A DNA stretch of 64,000 nt from Crocodylus rhombifer (GCA_038503035.1 JAVSML010001015.1:164422-228421); one strand, 5' to 3'; positions 36,349-49,167 are shown, counted from the first letter of the stretch. Notes: generated by a model not told the origin, from the sequence alone. Translations and numbers: made by a program.

Positions 36349-37946
36349 ATTAAGTAACTTCTGAAATACTAAAATTTGGACTGATTGCAGATATTAATTA
36401 GTCTAGAATTTGGCAGTGGGGTAGAGGGAGCACTAAATTGTACAAGCACTAGATTGTGCTTTTCTAGAATTCCTTATGTCTATTGGATTGCCTGAATAAC
36501 GGTATAAATTTTTGAAAGCTCTACCATACTGTTGCAGGTGACTATACTGGTCACAATAAAGAAATTGGTACCAAATAGAAAAGCGAGAAAATAGATATAG
36601 ACTTCTCTGAACAGGCTACAAGGGGCTTCTCACCCCTTGAGTTTCATATTTCTCAGAATTTGTTTAATGTTTGGAGACCATTTCCATCACCTATAATTGC
36701 AATAAAAGGAGCCCGGGGAAAACAGAATTAGGTGTACACTGCATGGCTTTGTGGCTTTCATATTTTTGGCTTGTTTTTTGTTTTTGTTTGGCTTTGTTTG
36801 TTTGTTTGCTTGTTTTTATTTTCGTGACCCTATCCCATTTAGAGTCACAGAATTTTTCACTTTCTCTCTTGAATAGGTAGTCTTATAGTGTAAATGACTA
36901 AACCTGAAAATGAGAGAAACATGGCATATGGGGATGACCTCCCTCACATGTAGGCTAAGAAGACTCTGGAAGACTTTTAATATAGCAGACTTGAGGGGAT
37001 TTGGGACTAAGAGTCTATGTAAGTGAGGGGAAAGATAGGAATGAGAATATGAAAGAATTGGGAGCAAGAATCTGAGAGCTGAAACATTTAAATATCTGCT
37101 TTCTCATGGGAGAGAGTTCAGAGCAAGACATTGGGCTCAAAGACTAAGCAGAAAATCTGAGGTATGTTGATAGAAAGATCTGATGAAAAAGAGGGCCTGT
37201 CATATATAAGGAAACACTTGTTTTAACCTTTCCTCTATTCCAGTTACTCTATGTATGATAGGGGTAAAGATGCATCTTCTCCTCCTCCTCCCCCGGCCCC
37301 CCCCCCCTCCAAAAAAAAAAAAACTAGTCCACTCCTTCCAAAATGGCTGGCTGGATTTAATTGGGAAGTCTTTCTTTGGGTAACAAGAACAGATTGAAGA
37401 GTAAATGTTTTCGCTCGATCTGAGCCTTCACTTTGTTTTAAGACAAAAGTAATGTTTTATCCAATAACTAGTTAATATTTAAATGCAAAAGTAACATTGT
37501 GGGGAGAACCAAGGGTTTCCTCCTTGCTAGGAGACTGCCTTTTTCACTGGGCTACAGTTTCTGCCTTCTTCCTACTTGCTTTCTTTCTGACACCAATGAC
37601 TCATTCATTCTTTTCATCTGGAGGATCTGCTTTAGCAGGAGGGAGAGCTGCTATTTCATAAATAATTTTGTCTCCCTGTATTCTCATAGATAGGCTAAAC
37701 ATCCCAAGTATACCCACCTCCTGAGGTTCTGTCTGGTCCCCAGCAATCTCCATCTTTGCTGACCCCCTCCATTTTTATTAAACCCACCAAGTCTTTTGTC
37801 ATCATCTTGAGCCTGATCAAAACTTTTAACCATGTCTCCTAGGGGCTGGAGCTAGCCTACAGAGTGATTTATTTTACTGCATTGTCCTCTTAAATATTGA
37901 TGAATGGAGCTTTCTGATGGTTTTGTTGTCTTTCCTGTGTAAATGA
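36349..37946. other. no gene recognised
   Basis: This is AT-rich DNA with a T/G-rich stretch (36770-36820) and a C-run followed by an A-run at 37300-37323. No exon or bounded repeat was found. Confidence 0.45.
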
Positions 37947-37954
37947 TATTAGCT

Positions 37955-38178
37955 CGGGGATCAGCAATGTTTTTGGGCAGAGTGACAAAAATACCTGCAA
38001 CCTCAGATTGTAAGGTGTTGGCATACCAGGGGTGGATAGTGCAAGAACTGCAAGGGGCCTGATCCTTGTTGTGGCAATATACCCCCAGCCTCTTACCTGC
38101 CATCCACCCCAAAACCTGTGCCAAGCAAAATGCCTTCACAAGCATACTGGCACCTGTGCCAGGGGTTGCTTATCCTTG
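37955..38178. mobile_element. 224-bp hAT-like MITE
   Basis: The left tip CGGGGATCAGCAA and the complement of the right tip, CAAGGATAAGCAA, agree at 10 of 13 positions. The flanks are tattagct (37947-37954) and cattagct (38179-38186), an 8-bp target duplication with one mismatch. It is non-coding. Confidence 0.75.
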
Positions 38179-38186
38179 CATTAGCT

Positions 38187-38752
38187 CCTGCTGAAACTAA
38201 TCCCTTGTTATCAAATATAACACTCAAGCAGACAGACCTTTAAAATATTAAAGGTGACTCCCACATCAGTCAGAATTGGCATGAAAAATGTCTCTGTACT
38301 TGATAAATACTTTTTTTTTTTTTCCCCCCCCAATACATTCTTTCATAAATGATCCTGTTTTATGGTATTGTCCTCTTCTAATACCTTGCATCACGTATAA
38401 CTTGTTTCCCTTGTAATCTGTTTTTCAGCAGATAGCTATTTTGCTGTATTGCTGGACAGTTTGATTATTCAATTTGTTATGAAGCTACCACAAATATGTC
38501 AACAAAAATATGAATTGAGCAATGATGGATTGACATTTTTCAGTATTATGCTAAATGTATACTTTGAGGAGCTTACATCAGATCTTCAGCTAAAATGTTG
38601 CCATGAGGGGTCAGGCCAATGCTCAGGATCTCAACATTGTGCTGTTAAACAGGAGGGTGTGATACCTAATTGCACATATAGAAAACACATAAGTCCATTG
38701 TGTGTGTGCGTGCGCACCAAAAGTTAGACCCAAATCACTAATTTGTATATCA

Positions 38753-38798
<46 letters not shown>

Positions 38799-41039
38799 AC
38801 TTGGGGTACCTGGGGGAAGGTTCAGGTGAGAGAGAGTTGAAGTGTAGGGAGTGAAAGTTGCCAGAACCAGGATTAGAACCAGTGGACTACAGAGAAGCTG
38901 GCTGAATAACTGAGGCTTGGGTTTACTTAACGTAGACTGGGACTGGAAACTGATGGAGACAGCTAAGATACTGGGGGGCGAAGCAGGTAAGTGGTGGCAA
39001 GGAGGAGATGGCCAAGAAAGAAATTGAGGCAGAAACCTGGTTGCTCATGGGAAAAGGAAACCACAGAGGGGATAAGACCATGGCAAAGAAATAGGGGGTT
39101 TGGAGGCAGAAAGGAGCTCGGGACATATGTTGGCAGTGGCAGTGAGCCAGAAGCAGGAGAGGGAGAAATGAGACTAAAGTTAGATGGGCAAAACCATAGT
39201 AAAATAAAACCCAACTTAAGGGTCCAAATAACAGTTCTATTAAACAGACAACATGCTACACAGCCCCATGAAGTTACTGACTCACACTAACACTCACAAT
39301 GGCAGTAGGAGAGACTCAGTGGAAGGCTTCGTGTCCAGGTAGGAAAGAAAAGCAGAGTCCAAGTCCTTGGTTGAAGGGAGGTGGAGGGTGATGGCTACCT
39401 ATCCAGACTGGAAAGAGGTCTTTGTCCAGTAGGTGTTGTCCAGAGGGGGGTTGCTGGCAGGGTATCTGGGTGGATAGGTGGTGTGGCATGGTGCTGGTCC
39501 AAATGGAGAGGGTGTCCCACTGGGTCTGTCTTCACTGCCCCTTTTTATGGGGGCAGACCTTGTGTGACCCTAGTGACAGGAAGCATGCCCAGGCAAGGGT
39601 CAGCCCCTGGCATACTGAGCATGTGTGCTCCATGCAGGGGTGCTCCATTTTGGGTGCCTGTAATGGTGAGGTACAATGGTAGAGTTGCTGGTTCTGCAGG
39701 GTCTTTTGTCTTTCAAATGCTGGGTTCTTGTCTCTGTTCCTGGGTAGGTTCCATGGTTCCTGGATGAATCAATGCGAGGTGATGGCCTGGTCATTAAAGG
39801 CCATTCAGTAGAGGCCTGCTACCATTGTCTTTCATTCATTCCTAATCACTCTCATTCATCCGGGAACCAACTTACATGGGAGGGGTACATGAATCATACA
39901 GTTGCAACACAGGGAATGCCCAGGCAGAGGACACAAGATGGAGGCTTGACATACAAAATGGAAACTTGACATGACTTATGCTAACTTACATATATAGGCC
40001 TAAAACAGTAATCGCACCAGATAAAAGCAGTACAAACTTAATAATTATCACTTATAAAAACAGTGGGTATTGATATCAAAATAGCAGGGAACTTACTTGC
40101 AAAGAGGGGAAAGAAAAATAAAACTTACTGCCTAAAATAAAATGTTAAAGCTTATCCTACATTTTAGCTTACTTATACTTATCTATAGGGAATAGAAAGG
40201 GAGAGAGAAAGTCAGAAATGGTTGGGGAAGGGGAGGGAATGCATTTTAAAATTAAATAAAAGAAGGAAAACTGGGGGTTTTGCTACAGAACCAGGCTCAT
40301 GTTCGGACCAGCTAAGGAGACTGTTGGGAGGAGGCTGAACCAGCTCCTTAAAATAGCTTGGACTACACTTGAGTTTGTTTAACAGGAGTGGTCTCATAGA
40401 CTATCAGGTGCCAGCTGGACTTGTGTATCCCACAAAAGCTCCTTGTCGGAGGAAATGGAAAGAAGAGCGAATTTAATAAGGCCTGAGTATCTGACCTCTA
40501 TAGCTTGTTTCTAACTCATTTTCCAGGGTGAAATGATGGTGGTTTTATCCCTTGAAGTACAGTAAATGGCAGATTTAGCAGAAATAATACCTGAAATACA
40601 GCTGTCTTATGTCTGACCAGGTTTTATATTTAATATAAATAAGAAATAGCAATGTCTTGCACTTAATTCAACATGTTGTTGGTGTTCAGAGGATAGGCAG
40701 CAAGAAATAATAACCTATCTTGTAGATATGCTGTGCTTGCTACTTTTCTTACAAGGCATCCAGAAATCTCCACAAGCTTTCTGCAGATCAGTTGGGTAAT
40801 GATAAGCAATCATTTTCCTGTCAAATGTCACTTAGTACACCTGCTGTTACACCTCCAAAAATAAAATAACTATCAATGCGAGTAATAGCATGCATCAGTA
40901 ACAAAATAACTGATTTTTATATTTAATAGGAATTCTACTGAGACTCAATCCATCTCCAGCTGAAATCAATAGGAACATTTCAGTTCAATTCAGAGTGAAT
41001 TCAATTGTTCCCTTAATGAAGATGGGGATATCTTTGTTA
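38187..41039. other. no gene; repeat-like block 38.8-40.0 kb
   Basis: After a perfect GT microsatellite (38757-38796) there is a GC-richer block to about 39970. On the minus strand it has a TATA-like CCATAAAAAG near 39545 and could be an LTR, but I found no termini. From 39990 to 41039 the DNA is AT-rich without features. Open frames of up to 128 codons in the block show no family resemblance. Confidence 0.35.
38757..38796 (+). repeat. (GT)20 microsatellite
   Basis: Twenty uninterrupted GT units. Confidence 0.97.
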
Positions 41040-41156
41040 CAAAATCTGTTACAGGATTATAGTATACTGTTGCTTATGTAGCAGGCTTTCCTCATGGAGC
41101 TTGGGTTCAGTCCCAGGCTTGAAATCTTGCTGTTTTTGGTGGAGCCCATCCACCAA

Positions 41157-41340
41157 CCAATTGGGAGGCAGCAAGAGGAGTGAAGCCACGCCCCTTTCCT
41201 GAGAGGAGAGGAGTCCCATCTTGGTTTCCCGCCCCCCGCCCCGACCTGATTTGAAGGCTGCAACACTCTGGTCTGGAAGACTTCAGGGGCGGAGCCCTGG
41301 AGCATATATAAAAGGAGCTGCGTGCCCAGCATGAGGGAAC
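41157..41340 (+). promoter_or_regulatory. RNA polymerase II promoter-like block
   Basis: A CCAAT box inside the palindrome CCAATTGG (41157-41164), a GC box GGGGCGGA (41286-41293) and a strong TATA box TATATAAAAG (41305-41314) lie in promoter order on the plus strand. Transcription would start near 41335-41345. No open frame downstream resembles a known protein, so this may be the U3/R part of an LTR rather than a host promoter. Confidence 0.5.
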
Positions 41341-41344
41341 ACAG

Positions 41345-42190
41345 CCAGGACAGAAGAGCAAGGCTTAAAACTGAGGAGAGCTACTCAGCAGGGTGAAGTA
41401 GTAGCCCAGAAACACCCTTGAAGACTTCTGTCGGCAAGGAACGGCAGATGGCTCCAGCAGCGTGGCTCTCATTGTGCAGCACAGCACATGGCATCCAGAC
41501 CCTGGGAGCTGTGGGGCAGCTCAGGTCTGCAACCTCTGGTGTGTGGCCAGAGACGTGGTGCACAGGCTGGTGCATGAAGTAAGACTTTTTGGAGCACTTG
41601 GGGCAGCTCAGGTCCTCAACACTTCCTCCCCCACCCCCGAACAAGGCTGGGAGCTTGGTGCAGGAGGTGCTTCACAGAGGGTCCAGGAGCGGACCAAGCC
41701 TGGTGCCATATGCAACTGTTTTATTTTTTTTTTCTTCTGTATAACGGCCGCGCGGCACTCTCACATTTATGTAACCATGAAGTCTTAACTAGTAAGCTAA
41801 ATGAGCGCTTTGTATTTTTCTCTGTTGGCATTAAGCTACACATGCGCATTTTATAGATTTTATTTCTCATCTAGAAGTGTTATTTTTGCAGAAATGAAAC
41901 TTATGTAAAAAGTCTGCCTAGCAATTACTATGTAAAAGAAACTATCCTATCCCTGTATGCTCAGTTTATATCATAGTTAGTTAGTGTCACAGAGGCAGTC
42001 CAATCAACATCTATAAAGAGGCAAAGAAACACAAAACAGCAGAGACAACGGCTGGAAAACTCTACAGGCCTGATCATCCTATAGACCGGTTCTCAGCCTC
42101 TCCGTCTGGGTGTACCCCAGCGAAGACAAAGGCCTCGAAAATCCGACAACTGACAATGATTCACCATGTTACAGTTTTGTACTGTATATC
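41345..42190. other. no gene; probable continuation of LTR-like DNA
   Basis: The part 41345-41760 is GC-rich with chance open frames on both strands. From 42084 the words ggttctcagcctctccgtctgggtgtacccc resemble the start of a hAT-like element, but no matching far end was found. Confidence 0.3.
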
Positions 42191-42314
42191 CCATTCATGA
42201 GCTGTTGACCAGTTCTGGGACTACGGAGCTGGCAGCCGCACCTAGCTTTGGACTAGCTCCACTGTTGGAACGCAAGGGCTGGCTCTGGAACCCCGTGAAC
42301 CAACAGACCCCCTT
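42191..42314 (+). repeat. spaced direct repeat, copy 1
   Basis: This 124-bp unit recurs at 42539-42663 with about 87 percent identity by eye (shared gttgaccagttctgggacta, cctagctttggacta, gcaagggctggctctggaac). The spacing is 348 bases. Confidence 0.88.
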
Positions 42315-42538
42315 TGTATCCAGCATACTGTAACTGAAAAAACATGAGAGGCAGTCAAGGAATGGAGTCTCTGGTCATAGCTTAGACAGCATATCTACGC
42401 TCGCTATACTTGTATTTACTGCAGCTTCGTTCCAACCGGCCTCCCCTCTTAATTGTAAGACGGTGAGGCCAGGTGGGTGAATAAAATCTTTTTGTTTTAT
42501 CCTATATCTACTCTGTAATAACTTCTATTACTAACATC

Positions 42539-42663
42539 CCATCTAAATGAGCCGTTGACCAGTTCTGGGACTACGGAGCCAGCAGCCACACCTAGCTTTG
42601 GACTAATTCCACTGTTGGAGAGCAAGGGCTGGCTCTGGAACCTTGTGAACGAACGGACACCCT
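42539..42663 (+). repeat. spaced direct repeat, copy 2
   Basis: This is the second unit of the pair. An AATAAA lies between the units at 42479-42484, and a TATA-like ctataaag follows at about 42735. Repeated units upstream of a TATA box are typical of LTR U3 enhancers, but LTR ends were not found. Confidence 0.88.
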
Positions 42664-43860
42664 ATAAATTAAGAAACATTAACAGCTTACTCTAAGTCAT
42701 CTACTTGTGCTAACTCGGCGAACCCTGAGGGCGGCTATAAAGCTACCTCCAATCCCGCCTCACAAGCCGCGCGCTCACACAGCTCCGCAAAGCCCGCAGC
42801 TCCCCTAAGTGATGCCGGAACCGCTAGCCTGGCATTCCGCCACACCATACAAGGCAGCCCAGGCCTCTGACCTATAGCAAAAGGGTTGAGTCCAGAGAGC
42901 CAGACTGATCGGGCTGCTGAGCCAGCAGGCAGAGCCAAGCCAGAGGCCCCAGAAACCCTACATAGTGAAGCCCTGTTCCAGGGGACAGCGACATCCTTCC
43001 CCCCCCCCCCCTCCCCACCGAAGCCTATTGCAGGTGAGAGAGCAGCTTGGCGCAGAGGACGAGGGCCACCTTCCAGGCCTGGGAGCTGTGAGTTTGTGGG
43101 AATCTTCTTTTCCCTGCAGGGGAGGGAGAGTCCTCCCTTCTCTTCTCTCTCCCCCCCCCCCCCCCCCCCCCAGTTAAGGGTACCTGGAAGTGGAGGGCCT
43201 CCCTAAAGTTACCAGCTTCTTTGTAGGGCTTGAAAAAAGCCCAAGGGCATTGGGGGTTTCCCCTTGGAATTGAATTCTTTAGGGCTCTTGCACCATAAGG
43301 GGTGTGATGATGTGCCTTATATTTTGTGAACTCTCATGTTGTAAATTAGTAGATGAATGTAGTCCTAGGGCTCTGCTGGGATCCCCTGTTGCTATTATTT
43401 CACCTGTTGTTTATTTGTATTTATGTGCGACTTATTTATTGTTCACCCATAGTTATCTATAGTCAACAGAAACTGTTTATTTTGGGGTTTATTGGATTCA
43501 GATACAGGTAAGTATTTGGAGTACTGGTATAAGGTTTTATGGCATTTACCAAGAGGGTATTGTTTTTATGTTTGTTAGGTATCTTAATATATTGTACTTA
43601 TGTTTCATATCTAAGTTTCTTTCCCTTGTGATACACATTTTATTTACAATTAATGTATATAGTTGAGTCCCCTGACTGTCCTGTCCTGGCCTGGTTCTAT
43701 AGGGATGGAGGGAAACTGAGTGGTCTGCAGTTCCCCCACAGCACACCTGCCACCTAACAATCCCCTTCAATTGGAGAAGGGGAGTATATACCTGAGCTAC
43801 ACTTACATAAACTGTTTACTAATCATCAGACTATATATAGATGCTGTTGGAGTCAATAGA
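42664..43860. other. GC-rich, LTR-like unassigned block
   Basis: The first 500 bases are rich in CpG and C-runs (21 C at 43151-43171), followed by AT-rich DNA with a splice-donor-like acaggtaagt near 43505. The block ends ...cacacctgccacc near 43753, recalling the tip of the LTR-like insertion at 36170. It is plausibly retroviral LTR or leader DNA, with no genes. Confidence 0.35.
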
Positions 43861-44925
43861 TTTCATAGACATTCCAGCTGGAAGGGACCCTGGAGGAACA
43901 TCGAGTCCAGCCCCCTGCCCCAGGGGCAGGAAGCTGGCAGGGATCATAGGATCCCAGCAAGATAAGAATCCAAATGTGTCCTGAAGGCATTCAAGTGGGT
44001 GCCTTTGGCGGCAGTCTATTCCAAACCTTGGGGGCTCAGACAGTAAAGAAGTTCTTCCTTTCATGTCCAGCCTGAATCGGTCATGGCAGAGTTTTTGTGA
44101 CCGTTTGATCTTATCATCCCTTGGTGGAATGTCTGTTCACCAGAGTGCCCCAGATCCTGATAAGCACCCCTGATAAGCTTATAGGTGGCCACCAGATCAC
44201 CCTTGAGCCTGTGCTTTGCTAGGCTGAAGAGTCCCATGGCTCTCAGCCTTTCATCACAAGGTCTGTTTTCCTGACCTCTGATCATGTGCATGGCTCTCCT
44301 CTGCACCCTCAAACTTCTCCATCCTTTTTGAATTGCAGAGCCCAAAACTGGATGCACTACTCCAGCTGTGGCCTCACCAAGGCTGAGTACAAGGGGAGAA
44401 TGACATAAACATGCTGCAGGCTTTTCTTCCCAAGGTGGAGAACCTTGCACTTTCTGGTGTTGAACACCATCAGGTTCTCATCCGCCCACTTCCTGAGCCT
44501 GTCAAGATCTGACTGGATCACCCACCTGTCCTCAGGTGTGGATGCTTCCATCAACCACTACCCCCTGGGTCCTACCATGGAGCCAATTCCCCAGCGGGTG
44601 GATCATGGTGAGGTTGAAGTCACAGTTAGACAGTTTTTGCCAAGAGGTGATCCAAAAAAACCCCTTCCATCTGGTATCCCATGAAGTCAAGATATACAAC
44701 ATAAATATCTTTTCCCCCTTGTCCAGGTGATGGGCCACCTGCTCATAAAAGGAAATGAGGTTGGTCAAGCAAGAATCACTTGCAACAAACCCATGCTGGG
44801 TATCCCTCAGGATAGTGCCATCAGCTAGTCTGTTAAGGATGGCCTCTTCAATAATCTTTTCTAGGATCTTCCCCAGGATAGAGGTCATGCTGCTGATGGG
44901 CCTGTAGTTTGCCGGGGTTATATCA
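43861..44925 (-). mobile_element. CR1 LINE 3' part, different subfamily
   Basis: The minus-strand CR1 has its 3' end at 43861 (tttcatagacattccagctg). Coding traces run from the 3' side upward: RVQRRAMHMIRGQENRP (about 44290), LPLYSALVRPQLE (about 44395), WADENLMVFNTRKCKVLHLGKK (about 44450) and NYRPISSMTSILGKILEKII (about 44900). The FADD region is deleted, as the frame jumps from the GRTQGVVVDGS part (44550) to the EDRWVIQSDLDRLRKW part. The sequence is clearly diverged from the 25-36 kb copies. Confidence 0.87.
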
Positions 44926-45872
44926 TTTACATGCTTATTTATTTGCTTGCTTTTATGTTGCTGTCTATCCACTTTTCCTATTTTAATTATCATTTGCCAA
45001 GCTAGGGATATTTAGCTTCCCTAGGGATTTAACGTTTGATCATCTCTGAGATTCTTCCAGTATGTATGATCATAGCTGTAATCACTACTCTTATTTCCTT
45101 CTCTTCCCCTCCCCCCCCCCTTAAATCGTCTTCAAGGAGATATCTGGGAAAAATGTTCAATGTGTCCCTTTCCCTTTTACATAAACATGTTCTAGATTTT
45201 TATGGGAGGCAGTTGAATCTTCATTATACTTTCAGTTCTTATCACTTTTTTTTTTTTTTTTCAACAAGTTATTTTCCGGGAAGATGTCTTTCATGTCCTC
45301 TGAATTTTAACCTTATTTTCTTTTTAGCCACTGTAATCTGAATCCCACTGGTCTTAAGTAGGTGGTATGAAGGCCTTGCATCCATGCCCATGAAATTTTT
45401 TCTGTGACTTAAAGGAATGATTCTCTTGAAGGTATCTGGGTTACAGTCCTGCTTCTGCTGCACACTACTTCTGTGACCTTAGTTTCTTAACCTTTTCTTG
45501 CATTTACTTTACTCGTCTATAGGTAAGTGGTTTATAAATAAGGTCATTGTCAGACTTAATATATTAATACCTTCTACTGTAATGAGAACCAGGGAAAGGC
45601 CTTCTTATATGTTAATTATTATGTCACCGTTCAAGACTATTAGTGCTACTGTTTTTTCTTTTAAGTCTCTTGACACCCATCCAAGTGACAGGTCCTCCAC
45701 TAAAGTATATCTTGGAATTCACCTACTTTTTAAATACCAATTACAATATTCTTTTATACCTACCATGGTTGCTCTGCAGGCCTGTTTTTGGCTACCTGCA
45801 CAGATTCCCTTTGAAAGTTGTGACTGATATATGGCCCACTGACTCAACCATCTTCAAAACACATTAATAGTT
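44926..45872. other. no gene recognised
   Basis: AT-rich DNA with C (45111-45120) and T (45246-45261) runs. Short open frames show no family resemblance. Confidence 0.45.
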
Positions 45873-45880
45873 ATTTACAT

Positions 45881-46633
45881 CAGGGGTGGGCAAAATGGCA
45901 GATCCAGACAACATTTCCCAGAAGCCCCTGCCCACATGGCTGGGGCCAGTCCCCATGGAGACCCCTACTGCAGCTTCACTGTGATATGGCAACCCCAGCC
46001 TTGTGCTGAGACCAGCCCCTGTCATGCTGGCAGACTGTGCAGCAGGGCAGGGCAGTGCAGGGGGTTGCTCCAGAGCCCTGGAGCAGCTTGGTTCAAGATC
46101 CCTGCTGCAGGGCCAGGGCAGAGCCGTGATCTGCAGTCTGCATGCTTGGGCAGTGGATTGTGGCTCTGCCTTGGCTTGGGACAACACTGGTACCGCTGCA
46201 AGGAGCTGGGGCAGTGCTGTGATGAGCAGCCTGGACACTCTGGGCAGGGACATGCAGGCAGCTGATCATGCCTCTGACCTGGCTCCTTGTAGTGGTGACA
46301 GCATGATCCTGAGCTGGGGCAAAGCCATGATTTGATTCCTGCATGTCCTTGCCCCAAACAGCCATGCTGCAGATCATGGCTCTGCCCTGGCTCTGGACCA
46401 AATTGCCACAAGATCCCAGGGCTCTGGAGCAGCCCCCTGCCCTGCTCTGCTATATTCCTTGCCAGTGCTGATAGGGCTGGTCTTAATGCAAGGATGGGGT
46501 TGCCATGATCACAGTGCAGCTGCCGCAGGGATCCCCATGGGGAATTGTCGCAGCCATGTAGGCAAGGGCTGCTAGGAAATGGAGTCCACTGCCAGCTGGA
46601 TCCACCCTGTGGGCCAGAGTTTGTTCTACCTTG
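45881..46633. mobile_element. 753-bp non-autonomous hAT-like element with perfect 8-bp target duplication
   Basis: The left tip is CAGGGGTGGGCAAA and the complement of the right tip is CAAGGTAGAACAAA (9 of 14 matching). The target duplication atttacat is perfect (45873-45880 and 46634-46641). The GC-rich interior contains the palindromic-looking words ctgccctggctctgg/cagggccagggcagag and gives chance open frames of about 100-130 codons on both strands. Confidence 0.85.
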
Positions 46634-46641
46634 ATTTACAT

Positions 46642-49163
46642 CAGTAGGAATACGGTATTCGGGAAACGACTTGCATACAACTCTTGTTTAACCCCGAAGT
46701 TCTGGCAAGCTCAACTTGTCTCAGATTCTCTTGCTTCTGAAGACCTAGTTTTTCAGTCTGAATCTCTATGGACAATATTGCTCCATTCCCTGTCCCTGTC
46801 AGCTTCAGAGGGTCCCAAGTTAAACCCAGATGATCCACTTTTTTTATTCTGCATCTGCTTGCCCAATTCATTTGGAAAGAATGGGGAGTAGAGAGCACCA
46901 AACATTTTCCTAAGAGACACTTACTGGCATCTCTGATAGTCTATCTAATACCTTTTTGTATTCTCTTCCTGGGACTGGTAAATAACTAACTCATAATACC
47001 ACTTTGCAGTCCCTCATTGTAACAAATAGACAAAGGTATGCATAATACTTGTAAAATCATACTGGTAGACTGATTATATGTAGACATTTTAGTCTCCTTT
47101 AGGTATTATACTATGGAAACAAAAGATTGCTCTGGCACTCCTATTTTTAATTTGTAGTCTTATTTCTGCTTTGAAAAAATTATGTTCTGGTTAATTAATA
47201 TCTTAATATCCCTGCAACTCACATGGAGGCTACAGTGGTATTTGTTACAGGAACAATAGGATGTTCTTTCTATATATGTGAGGCTAGAGGCAATGCAGAT
47301 GGATAGTTTTCAGAAAAGATTCCACAGGACCCCTGAAAAGCTCCTTTGATCTTTTATTATTATTTTTTTTTATTTACAAAAAGATGCAGTAGAGGAGATG
47401 AGAGAAACATTATCTCTGCACAAAGGGAATGGCTCCAAAACAGTCTGTGGTAGTCTGACAATATTGGGAAGAAATGGAAATAAAGCTTATACCCTAATTA
47501 ATACCTACAGGCTAAATTGTTAAAAGCAGCTAATTAACTCCCACCAGACACTTTAAATACCTTTTTAAAATGTGCCCCATAAGGCTTTTTAGGATGAGAC
47601 TGCAGCGTACATAAGTAACGAGTGTGAAAAATATCTAGGCTTCTAACAATGCATATGTGTACCCTAGGAATCGGAACTCTTGGTAGAAGTGATTTATCTT
47701 TTTATTAGACCAACCAAATACTTGCAACAACAAAAAAAGTAGTTCTTGGGCACATGTACCCTTCTTGAGGTATAGGGGAGTGCAAAAATTGTAAGAACTT
47801 TTCTTCTAGGTGGAAATAAACTCCTATTTCACAGGAGAGCTGAAGGTGCAAGATCTCTTGGTTGGAAAAATTCGTTTTGTGCAAATCTGGCTTGGATAAA
47901 AGTTAGACTACTCCTATTTACCTGAAGTTGTCTGATGGCAAGTAGGATGTCAAATTATGCTTTTTTGATTGTTTCATATTTTGCAGAAGGATGGGTTGAT
48001 GGAAGACCCTACTTTGCAAGGAATTTATCATGTGTTGAGGCAGCTCTGTGAATGCTCACATTTAATAGTGCCTGAATGCCTAACTTCCTTGCAAGCCAAC
48101 AGGGTGATTGTGAAATAAGAGAGATTGGTGACAGCACACAAATATCTACTGGTTTTTTGTTTTTGTTTTTTTTAAAGGCATGTAAATGCCCTGACAGCCT
48201 TTTTTGAGAAGAAAGAGCTCAGTCTGACCTTTCTCTCTGGTTTCTCCAAATGCACTCTTCCAGGTAACAGGTTCTATGGCTGTCCCTCTCAAATTTAAAA
48301 TCCCCCATTGTTCTTCCACTTGTCTAACTCCCTGGGGTACAGTACTCCCAGGTGCCAACCAGAAGACTTTAAGAGTCTTCCTTTTGGGATTTGAGAACAA
48401 AGGTGAGAACAGTGACACTAAAAAGCAATTCCCCACTCCCCCCCCAATGAACCATAATTTAGAAAAAACAGAGCTGGAAGTAGCCTCGTCCAACTTCCTG
48501 GTCAAATCAGAATCATCCCTGTCTAATCTATCCCAGATAAATATTTGTCTAAACTTAACAGCAATTTTTAAAAGCAAGAACAAACAGCAAAAAAATTAAA
48601 CTATGTATTTTAACAGAATAAAAGAAGTACATGAGACTTAAAGCTTAGCCTGTCCAAGCCTACTCGTTATCCCTGTGGGTTCAGTCTTGTCCTTTTAAAT
48701 TTCCTAACAACTTCTGCCCTCCTTTGCCTTTTTATAAAGTATACCCCTATATGAAATCTACCAAGTCATCTGTCTTCTCCTTCCTCTTGAGCCTGGTCAA
48801 ATCTCTTTTAACTGTGTTTCCTGGAGGCTGTAGTTAAACAGCAGAACTGTCTTTCCTGCATTAAGTATTTAGGGAAGTTTTCTGAAGGCTTTGCCATCTT
48901 TGCTGTGTAAGTGCCATTAACTCCTGCTAGAACTACTTCCATATAATCACATAACAAACAGAATAATACTTGAACAATACTTTTTTCAGTGAGGCTGACT
49001 CACCACTCATGCTTATAGCATCAGAATTTCTTTTGAAAAACTTTGTCCTGTTGTAAGAATGTCTGCAGGAGTAAAATTGAGTACCTCCATCACTGTTTTA
49101 AAACAATATAAGAGATCACTGGTATTTATCCAGTCTTGTTGTGCATGGTGTGCATGCATGCAC

Positions 49164-49167
<4 letters not shown>
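46642..49167. other. no gene; possible dispersed repeat near 47.66-47.80 kb
   Basis: The stretch 47655-47800 (atctttttattagaccaacc ... cttcttgaggtatagggg) resembles the tail of a dispersed repeat known from turtle and crocodile transcripts, from memory and unverified. A looser relative may be at 51570-51660. Everything else is AT-rich and unassigned. Confidence 0.35.

Noticed and set aside
39381..39767. 128-codon open frame
   Set aside because: It is Gly/Val/Trp/Cys-rich and low in information, in a block that looks like repeat DNA with a minus-strand TATA-like site.
41077..41125. tRNA-like B box (gggttcagtccc) suggesting a SINE head
   Set aside because: The match to the B-box consensus is partial, no A box is convincingly placed, and no tRNA fold was found.
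42076..42506. Possible hAT element flanked by atcctata on both sides
   Set aside because: The 8-bp flanks match, and the left side reads ggttctcagcc, but the right side (…ctttttgtttt) has no inverted match, so the flank match may be chance.
45936..46411. Open frames of 100-130 codons on both strands
   Set aside because: They sit inside the 753-bp hAT-like element and reflect GC-rich repeated words.
48146..48599. Opposed 145- and 107-codon frames
   Set aside because: They overlap antisense to one another with no recognisable domain. I saw no splice context to support an exon.
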